Shown: in pieces, positions 27,168 to 34,400 of the stretch
Layout of the letters: each line of letters starts with the position of its first letter
Position numbering within the stretch: the first letter of the stretch is position 1
DNA from: Multifurca ochricompacta
Taxonomy: Eukaryota; Basidiomycota; Agaricomycetes; Russulales; Russulaceae
Assembly: GCA_022496185.1 (NCBI GenBank)
Contig: WTXG01000339.1
Coordinates: 1 to 34,400 of the forward strand
Length of the DNA: 34,400 nt
Direction of reading: 5' to 3'
Notes under the pieces: generated by a model
Database searches by the model: none
The model's input: only the letters and a program-made list of their open reading frames with translations
Told to the model about the DNA's origin: nothing
Position numbers and translations under genes: made by a program

Positions 27168-28668
27168 ATGAGCCACTCTGTGGTCCTAGATAACCTTGGT
27201 TTTGAGCATGTATCCTTGTTAGTGACTAGAAATGCTAGATCACCTTCTATTGTGCTCAAAGCAGAACTCATTGGACGAAACACTAGGAAGAAAATCAGTG
27301 CGCGTGCCCTAATAGATAGTGGGGCAGAAGGATTAATAATCCATCAAGACTATGCCAAAGCACATCACCTAACCTTGAGCACCCTTGCCAAGCCTCTCCG
27401 CGTCAAAAATGTGGATGGAACTAGTAACGCTAATGGAGCCATTTACTACACCACAACCCAAATCCTACGACTACCCCTCCAAGACCAATACCATGAAGAA
27501 CTTGCAGAGTTCTATGTTACTAATATAGGGGACCATGACATTATCTTAGGAACTGACTGGCTACATTGCCACAACCCAGAAGTAAACTGGAAAGATGACA
27601 CCCTGACCTTAAAACATTGCCCCACATCCTGCACCCTTACCATGACCCCTCTGACCTTTGCTTCAACACACCCCTCTTGCCCTGCTCTGTCTACAATCAC
27701 AGTACAACCCCTGATGGACCAGACACTCATAGCAGCAGCAGAAACCTTTGCAGCCCTAATCACAGATCACCCCATGATTACCCCAGAAGAAGTGCCTCCC
27801 AAATTCATTGTCCATATCCATGCCAAAACTACCATGTCCACTCAGATTGCTGCAGATCAAGTAAAGACCCCTATGTCCTTAGAAGACCAACTCCCTCCTG
27901 AATACCTCGCATACCGATCTGTCTTTGAAGAGAAAGCCTCTCAATGTCTGCCACAGCACCAGCCATGGGACCATGCCATAGAACTCAAACCAGATGCCAA
28001 AGTGCATGACTGCGGCATCTACAAGCTCACCCCTGAAGAACAGAAAGCCCTGGACGTTTTCATAAATGACCACCTGGCCAAGGGATATATCAGAGAATCT
28101 AAGTCCCCCATTGCTAGCCCCTTCTTCTTTGTAAAAAAGAAGGATGGAAAACTACGTCCTGTTCAAGATTATCGAGCCTTGAATGAAATCACAGTAAAGA
28201 ATGCTTACCCCCTACCCTTGATCCCAGAACTCATTGACAAACTTCACCATGCTCGCTACTTCACCAAGTTTGATATCCGCTGGGGATATAACAATATCCG
28301 TATCAAAGAAGGAGATGAATGGAAAGCTGCCTTTAAGACCAACCGAGGTCTCTTTGAACCCCTTGTCATGTTCTTTGGACTCTGTAACTCCCCTGCCACA
28401 TTCCAAACCTTCATGAATAGAGCCTTCGAAGATCTCCTTGCCACCAACCATGTTGTCATCTATATGGACGACATCTTAATATTTACAGACACCATGGACC
28501 ACCACAGAACACTTACTCACCAAGTCCTCCAGCGCCTCCAACAGTTTGACTTGTATCTAAAGCCTGAGAAGTGTACCTTTGCTCAGACAACCATTGACTA
28601 TCTTGGCCTAGTCATCACAGCTGGCCGTGTCCAGATGGACCCTGCTAAATTAGAGGGTATTACGAAAT
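27168..28668 (+). pseudogene. Gy-D pol: protease and reverse transcriptase, cut by LTR-E
   Basis: An uninterrupted 500-residue frame from ATG 27168. Aspartic protease: ARALIDSGAEGLIIHQ, then HDIILGTDWLHCHNP, the usual flap-to-linker order. RT: FFFVKKKDGKLRPVQDYRAL, VKNAYPLPLIPELIDKL, TKFDIRWGYNNIRIKEGDEW, MFFGLCNSPATF, VIYMDDILIFTD, CTFAQTTIDYLG. The YMDD active site and surroundings look intact. Pol is in a different frame from gag. The frame is cut at ITK by LTR-E (28669) and resumes at 30056 with WPPP. I see no stop in this half, making it the best-preserved RT of the window. Confidence 0.9.
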
Positions 28669-30050
28669 TGTTACAAACCTACTCTTTTCCTGACCCTCAT
28701 ACTGCGCCTCCCCTTTTCCCACACTTGACTGTCCATTCCCCTACTCCACCATCTCTTGACCACCTTGGCCCCAGAACCCAGATGCCTATGGCCTTGTGCC
28801 TAGGACCCTTGACCTGATGCCCTTGGCTTGCCGCCTTGGGACCCCACCTGATGCCTGTGGCTTGTATGCCCAGGACCCCACCCTGATGCCTGTGACATGA
28901 CACTCTCAGGACCCCCTACCCTTGACACTTGCACCCAACTCACTACTAGTTCAGCTACTGTGCTGATGGCTGCCTTCCTTCTCCCCCTGATACTCGGCCT
29001 CTGTCTTGACCAGCATCCATACCCGGTCCCTGTGGCTGACACCCATGGGATTCCCTGACACTGTCCCTGCCAAACCTGACTCTGAACACAAGACAGCTTT
29101 GGCTTGCATTGACCCCTTCAGGCCACATGACCTATAGACACATGACATGGACTCAAAGCCATGACCTGTCATGTGACCCTTGACCACATGACCTCAGACC
29201 ACGTGACCCCTTTGATCATGTGACCTTGGACCTTGATCATGACCCCTTAGATCATCTGACCCATCAGTCACTCGACCCTCTCCTCTAACTCCTGTGGGAG
29301 TATTCCCACACTGATCTGACTCCGATGGGGTCTGTCCTCTCCCCATTCACCCCTGACCCTGGTGGGAATCCTCCCACACTGATATGACTCCTGTGGGGCT
29401 GTCCCACATGACTATGCTTCTGATAAGGCTTATCCTTATCATGGACTATATTTGACATCTTATCTATTGGACGATAAGGACTCTGACCCTGTCCCTGATT
29501 AGCTACAGACTGGACCCCATACAGTATATAAGACCCTGTAGACAGTCTGTACGACCCCAGATTTGACCTCTTGTGCCTTCAGCCTAGAGTTTCCCTAGTC
29601 ACGGAATACAGAGGGGCTTATTTGCCCTTTTTCATTCTTCATAATCTCCAGAAGGACCCCATTGCCTCTGGCAATGGGTGTGCACTTCTGTTCCGAATCC
29701 CATCCATTACCCAGATGCTGTTGATGCTCTGGCTTCCCTTCCTTTGCCCTCTCTGACTTTGGTCCACTTGGTGTGCTTCTAGCACTGTGGCCAGGTCCTG
29801 CCCCCACTCAACAGCCTTAGGGGATTAGCTCCCTTTGGCTGACTTGTCCCGTCTCTCTCTGTGCTTGGTTATAGCACAACTTCCTATTCACCCCGAAGCT
29901 AAGAGCCTGGCCTTGTTGTGCCAGGCTTGCTGAAGATCCTGGACCCACAGTGTTGGGTGCCACGGATGTGGCTGACTAGTGCCGGACTAGTGTCAGTGGA
30001 CTTGCGCTGACCGGTGCACGTCGCACAGCAATGCCCTGCTGAGTGTTACA
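28669..30050 (+). mobile_element. Solo LTR of an otherwise unseen family, LTR-E (1382 bp)
   Basis: Starts TGTTACAAACC and ends GAGTGTTACA, with a perfect 5-bp duplication gaaat (28664-28668 and 30051-30055). Excision restores the Gy-D RT frame. TATATAA at 29525-29531 sets the plus orientation. The first half is built of reiterated short motifs: GATGCC...TGG/GGACCCC units (28780-28920), a run of CATGTGACC/CACATGACC/CACGTGACC sites (29169-29230) and a roughly 80-bp tandem pair (about 29293 and 29361). No coding potential. Longer than the other LTRs here. Confidence 0.88.
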
Positions 30051-30055
30051 GAAAT

Positions 30056-30819
30056 GGCCTCCCCCACGCACCCTAAAACAACTGCAAGCCTTCCTTGGAT
30101 TCTGCAACTTCTACTGATGTTTTATCAAAGATTTCTCCCTCATTGCCCGCCCCCTCCATGATCTCACCAAGAAAGATACCCCTTTCCTCTGGACTTCTGA
30201 CCATGACCTTGCCTTTTCCACCCTAAAGAATGCCTTCACCACTGCCCCTGTCCTCGCCCTCCCTGACCATACTAAAGCCTTCCATATCATCACTGATGCC
30301 AGTGACTTTGCTATTGGTGCCATCCTTGAACAACCTGATGAACTCAATCGCTACCATCCCCTTGCCTTCCTATCCAAGTCCATGCTGGATGCTGAACACA
30401 ACTATGACATCCATGACAAAGAACTTCTTGCCATTGTTCGTGCTCTGGACACCTGGAGACACTACCTTGAGGGTGCAGCCCTTCCCTTTGAGGTGTGGAC
30501 TGACCACAACAACCTGACTTACTTCCGCTCCAAGCAGAAGCTCTCCCGCCGCCAAGCACGGTGGGCCCTTGAACTGTCTTGATACAACTTCACCATTGTT
30601 CACAAACCTGGCTCTTTCAACAAATCTGAGGCTCTGTCCCAGCGTCCAGACCATAAAGAGGGGATAGAGCATGACAATGATGAGTGCATACTCCTGGACT
30701 CTAAGTTTTTTCGCATTCAGGCCATGAAAACCACAGTCACAACAACTCATGACTCCACTCTACACCACAGAATCAAAGACTGCCAAGACCATGACAATGA
30801 AGTCACCCAAGCCCTGACC
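30056..30819 (+). pseudogene. Gy-D pol continued: RT thumb and RNase H
   Basis: Continues the frame broken at 28668: LKQLQAFLGFCNFY, TGA (30115-30117) where the family has Arg of NFYRRFI, then CFIKDFSLIARPLHDL. RNase H: FHIITDASDFAIGAIL, YDIHDKELLAIVRALDTWRHYL, VWTDHNNLTYF, RRQARWALELS, a second TGA (30580-30582), YNFTIVHKPGSFNKSEALSQRPD. The catalytic acidic residues of RNase H (TDAS, the E of DKELLAI, WTDHNN) are visible. The sequence ends in the region before integrase, where Cop-1 copy 2 was inserted (tgacc at 30815-30819 is the expected target duplication). Confidence 0.88.
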
Positions 30820-31322
30820 TGTCAAACAGGCATGAGGCGCAGCATACTGACTGTAGTGTTAGCAGGTGAGCTAGACAGAAGAAAGTTACTTCAGATGTTA
30901 GAAGAACTCTATTAACTATACTACTGACCTAGACAGAAGAAAGTTCTATGTAAAGAATGTTAGTCTAATTGGTAAAGTAGATAGTATGAAAAGAACTTAC
31001 ACTTCAGATGTTAGAAGAACTCTGAAGTGTAGAGGACGAAACAGACACCCTTATATACTCTTCAAGGGATGGTCTGTGCACTGGGAATAAGTCCACAAGT
31101 GCTGGACAAAGTCCAAACAATAAACATGAGGGAGAAAGGCCATTGGCCACTACAGAAATCACATGTTACATGGTGCATCAGTCAGCTACTGCGGAATGTG
31201 AGAAAGAAAGTAATAATGATAATGTAAAAAGTCCGAGACTCCGGTATCTAATCTAATCTACAAAGTAGCTAATCTAATCACCTGATGCCTGAAGCATCAC
31301 TGAACATCTCCTGTGTTCAACA
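30820..31322 (-). repeat. 3' LTR of Cop-1 copy 2 (503 bp)
   Basis: On the plus strand from TGTCAAACAGGCATG to CCTGTGTTCAACA; same length as the LTR at 1139-1641 in the opposite orientation. Minus-strand TATA at 31051-31057 (TTATATA on plus), post-TATA hairpin 31000-31029. Confidence 0.9.
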
Positions 31323-31583
31323 TCCCTCCATGCTGAAGGCATCTGGTCATGGATGGGAAATGAGTTGGATGAGCACACTGCCATCACAATTAAATGAGCA
31401 TATCACCAGCCAGAGATCCAACTTCTCTAACTCTCAAGTGCGGGTTGTGAGCTTTGCGTACGAGTTGTAGATTCTCTTATGCAAACTCACACCTCTTGTG
31501 TCACTCTCGAGGTCGAGAACGTGCTCATTTGGCATGGTGGGAAAGTGAGACTGGTATACAAAGTCTCCAAATTCCAGCTCTTC
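31323..31583 (-). other. Copia 3' noncoding region with polypurine tract
   Basis: Between the RNase H stop and the 3' LTR; the minus strand has gcatggaggga immediately before the LTR, as in copy 1. No ORF of its own is supported. Confidence 0.7.
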
Positions 31584-33617
31584 TCATTCCAGCATAAGTC
31601 CAAGTCCATTTACCATGGTTTCAAACGATGCTCTTGGTAGAGACTTAGTGAAGCCGTCTGCCAGCATCTCACCTGTGGGGGTACGCACTAACTCAATTAT
31701 GTGTGATTCAATGTACCCGCTAATGGCATGGTACTTGATGGGAATATGCTTTGACCGCCTTCCTGTGACTGGGTTTAATGCCAGGTCTACGGCACCCTTA
31801 TTGTCACAATGGAGTAATATAGGGGAGGATACCTCGTACCCTAATTCCTCCATAAAAGTCCTATACCACGCTGCCTGATTTGAAGCCTCAGAGAGACTCA
31901 TATACTCGGCTTCTGTGGTGGACTGTGCTACAGTTTTCTGCTTTCTGGAACACCAGGAAATAGCACCATTTGCTAAGAAAAACACGTAGCCTGAGGTTGA
32001 GTGGCAGTCCTCTTGATCTCCCCATGAGGAATCTGCAAAGCCATGAAGGCCACTCTCTCCATTCCCTCCAGAATACCGCAACTTGCAGTCTTTTGTACTA
32101 TTAAGATATTTTAAGACATATTTTGCAAGTCGCATGTGATCTTGAGAGGGGTTGGAAGCGTATTGACTAAGGCGCGCCACAGCAAAACTGATGTCGGGTC
32201 TGCTTCCAATCTGCACCCATAGCAGAGACCCCATCAGCTGTTGGTACTTCTTTATTTCAGAAGTAGATGCCTGGCCATCAAACTTGACCAGATGTACATC
32301 AGCGCCAGAGGGAAGAGGAGTATATACTCAGTTGGAATCCCTCATCCCAAACTTCTCAATAATAGATAAAACGTAGGCTGCTTGGTCAATTTCCATCGTC
32401 TTATTAGGACGATCCCTGGTGATATTAACTCCAAGGTACAACTGGATTTCTCCCAAGTCAGTCATCTCATATCGATTAGATAGAGCTGACTTCAGCCACA
32501 TTATCTTATCATTGGAAGATCCAAGTATAGTAATGTCATCTACATAAAGAATGACATAAAGTGAATCATCCCCCTCCTTTTGATGAAACACGTATACTCC
32601 TGCATCAGAGTACGTCCGAGTAAAGCCCAGTTCACCAAGAACTGCATGGAATTGAAGATTCCATGCTCGGGAGGCTTGTTTGAGGCCATATAATGCTTTT
32701 TGTAGCCTACAAACTTTGGACTCTTGACCAGCAATGACGAAACCAACTGGTTGCTCCATATATATCTCTTCATCCAGATCGCCATGTAGGAATGCCGACT
32801 TGACATCCATCTGGTGGATTTCCCAATCCTCTAGCGTAGCTAATGCTAGTAGTAATCTAAGTGATTCAAATCTGGCGACTGGAGAGAATGTTTCATTGAA
32901 GTCCACTCCTTCTACTTGAGTGAACCCTTTTGCCACGAGCCTAGCACAAAACCGTCCATCTGGTTTCAGCTTAAAAACCCATTTCGATTTAACCACCTTT
33001 CTTCCTTTTGGAAGATCCTCAAGGCGCCACACATTAAGTTTATCTAAGGCATCAATTTCATATTTACATGCCTCAAGCCACTCATTGGCATTGTCAGACT
33101 GCATTGCCTCCTGAAAAGTCAGGGGATCTCTATAAGAGACTCCTGTGGCATATAGCAATTCCATATGTCCAAGTCTGGAAGAACCCTGCACAAACTCAGC
33201 ATTATCCTCATTATAAAACCGAGGATTCATGTGTTGTGAACGTTTGGGATGGGCAGTATCAAGATCTAAATCTTGCTGCACAGCCCTGTCACGTTGCTGA
33301 GAGCGTGGACTTTCCCTAGTAAATACTGGTTGGGGAATTTTGCCACCAGTCTTTTTCTTAGACTGTCTTTTGGCACGGGTTCTTTCGGGGAGTTCTGATG
33401 GTTCCATGACTTGGGATGGAGGCATCTGATAGATAGTGACATCATGTGTGTCTTCTCTTTCGGGTGTGGTAGGCTCAGGATTTACTTGAGGAGGTTCCAC
33501 TACCTCCTGTTCCTCAACCTCGGCGTCCTTGTCTTCAGGAGCCTGAGGAACCATGGCTATTGCTGGTTGAGGCTGGACAGGCCTCTCAACTTCTAAGACA
33601 AAAGGCGTAACTTTTTA
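31584..33617 (-). pseudogene. Cop-1 pol: reverse transcriptase and RNase H
   Basis: One frame. After a TAA at 33615-33617, an acidic linker (33554 on, ATG MVPQAPEDKD) leads into RT: KSKWVFKLKPDGRFCARLVAKG, HQMDVKSAFLHGDLDEEIYMEQP, LQKALYGLKQASRAWN and VILYVDDITILGSS with YVDD intact. TGA 32328-32330 follows (N-stop-VYTPL), then GSLLWVQIGSRPDISFAVA, ISWCSRKQKTVAQSTTEAEYMSLSEA and the RNase H C-terminus to the stop at 31584. Copia order is integrase before RT, which is seen here. Apart from the few stops the frame is clean, so decay is recent. The gap between the two long ORFs is one stop codon, not a deletion. Confidence 0.9.
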
Positions 33618-33701
33618 CTTTTGCTTTCCCTTGCTGTCCTTGGCAAGGTTGGATGGGAAGGATCCTTCATCAAATGTCACATCTCTTGACAATATGAAGG
33701 A

Positions 33702-34398
33702 TCAAGTATGCATGTCCCAAAGAAGATATCCTTTAGAGTGGGGTGCATACCTGACAAAGACTGTCTCCCTGGCTTTTTGATCCAGTTTACGTCTTTTATC
33801 CTCTGGGACAGTGTAATAGGCTAAGCAGCCAAAAATTCTAAAGTATGAAACATCTGGAATGTCCCCATCCAGAAGTTCAAGCGGTGTCCTCCACTTATTA
33901 GAGCAGATAGGCGTTATATTGTATATGTGACAGGCTGTTCGCACTGCACATTCCAGAAACCAAGGGAAAGACCAGCATGATGCAGCATACTGGTGGCCTT
34001 TTCCATGATGGTTCTGTTGAACCTTTCTGCCCTTCCATTCTGTTGTGGGGAATATGGCATTGTCAATTTATGCTCTATGCCAGCCTGCTCAAGTATTGAC
34101 TTCAGCTCCCTATTGACAAATTTGCCACCTCAGTCTGTGTGTAAGGTCTTTATTTTCCTGTCTGTTTTATTTTCCAGGAATGCCTTAATATTACAGAAGA
34201 CCAATGTAAAATCACTTTTGCTTTCATAGCAACAACTAAAGCTGTCCTGCTAAAGTCGTCTATGAAAGTGGCGAAGTATAGGTTTCCTTGAATTGAGGTA
34301 CATTGCAAGGGACCAACTAAGTCGCTATGAATGACCTCCAAGGGCGCTGAAGCTCTCTTTTGAGAGGGAGGGAATGGAAGACGGTGTGATTTTCCCAT
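33702..34398 (-). pseudogene. Cop-1 integrase core, frameshifted and cut by window edge
   Basis: Three frames are needed. First: PLEVIHSDLVGPLQ and FATFIDDFSRTALV, with the first catalytic Asp. Second: AFLENKTDRKIKTLHTD, TGA (34130-34132) where the family has TDRGGEF, then GGKFVNRELKSILEQAGI and TMPYSPQQNGRAERFNRTIMEKA, carrying the catalytic Asp and Glu positions. Third: RTACHIYNITPICSNKWRTPLELLDG and FGCLAYYTVPEDKRRKLDQKA, ending at TGA 33702-33704, after which SFILSRDVTFDEG continues in frame. Integrase inserts the cDNA into target DNA; this copy has at least two frameshifts. The zinc domain would lie right of the window. Confidence 0.85.
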
Positions 34399-34400
34399 TT

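Larger units (their letters stand above)
22183..30819 (+). mobile_element. Gy-D, Ty3/Gypsy element with extra 5' ORFs (3' end outside window)
   Basis: 5' LTR 22183-22758, primer-binding region, three unrecognised ORFs (22844-25655), gag, protease-RT-RNase H. It is interrupted by solo LTR-E (28669-30050) and cut by Cop-1 copy 2 at 30819/30820, so integrase and 3' LTR lie outside. It entered Gy-C; ggccc (22178-22182) would be the left target duplication, unconfirmed. The RT is close in sequence to that of Gy-B, so chromovirus affinity is likely. Confidence 0.85.
30820..34400 (-). mobile_element. Ty1/Copia element Cop-1 copy 2, 3' part
   Basis: 3' LTR, 3' noncoding region, RNase H, RT and part of integrase on the minus strand; gag, protease and the 5' LTR are beyond the right edge. 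Same family as the fragment at 521-1641 and the solo LTR at 21174-21679. It cuts Gy-D in its pol. Confidence 0.92.

Noticed and set aside
28660..30060. An unspliced intron or host gene piece inside Gy-D pol
   Set aside because: Perfect gaaat duplication, TG...CA ends and a TATA box show a solo LTR; excision restores the frame.
30861..31322. Cop-1 LTR starting at TGTTAGCAGG (30861)
   Set aside because: The homology with 1139-1641 and 21174-21679 continues 41 bp further left to TGTCAAACAGG at 30820, giving 503 bp in both copies.

Overview
The window is a deeply nested stack of eukaryotic transposable elements; I see no host gene, rRNA, tRNA or CRISPR array. The mix (Tad1-like LINE with RNase H, Ty3/Gypsy chromoviruses with zinc-knuckle Gag, Ty1/Copia, Tc1/mariner, hAT) and the fungal style of the coding domains suggest a filamentous fungus, most likely a basidiomycete. 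The genus cannot be read from the sequence. I name the families Gy-B, Gy-C, Gy-D, LTR-E and Cop-1 for this window only.

Left stack (1-4256): the 3' part of a LINE (1642-4256, poly(A) at its end) is interrupted by Cop-1 copy 1 (to 1641). That copy is itself interrupted by a Gy-B-family LTR (1-520). Middle stack (4257-16223): AT-rich, decayed non-autonomous repeats carry a solo LTR of the Gy-B family (5061-16218, TSD ttaca). This solo LTR was split by a full-length Gy-B chromovirus on the minus strand (5455-14545, TSD ctttg) and by a hAT-type element (14723-16200, TSD cccgcacc). The 3' LTR of Gy-B holds a Tc1/mariner-type giant palindrome (5725-7334, TSD TA), whose exact centre carries another MITE-like insertion.

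Right stack (16224-34400): the 5' half of Gypsy element Gy-C (about 16545-22182) contains a Gy-B-family solo LTR (21076-22174, TSD cctgg), which is split by a Cop-1 solo LTR (21174-21679, TSD cgtgg). Gy-C is then cut by Gy-D (22183-30819). Gy-D carries a 1.4-kb solo LTR (LTR-E, 28669-30050, TSD gaaat) and is cut by Cop-1 copy 2 on the minus strand (30820 to the window end).

Nearly every element is dead, and the damage is mostly of one kind: in-frame TGA codons where CGA is the likely ancestor, plus LTR-LTR differences that are all transitions. This fits CpG deamination or a RIP-like process. Points of most biological interest are: a 695-bp inverted repeat with arms identical by eye and an insertion at its dyad centre; a Tf1-like self-priming signal in Gy-B; a third, zinc-knuckle-bearing ORF behind the Gy-B chromodomain; and about 2.8 kb of unrecognised ORFs ahead of gag in Gy-D, joined to gag by a stop-start overlap.
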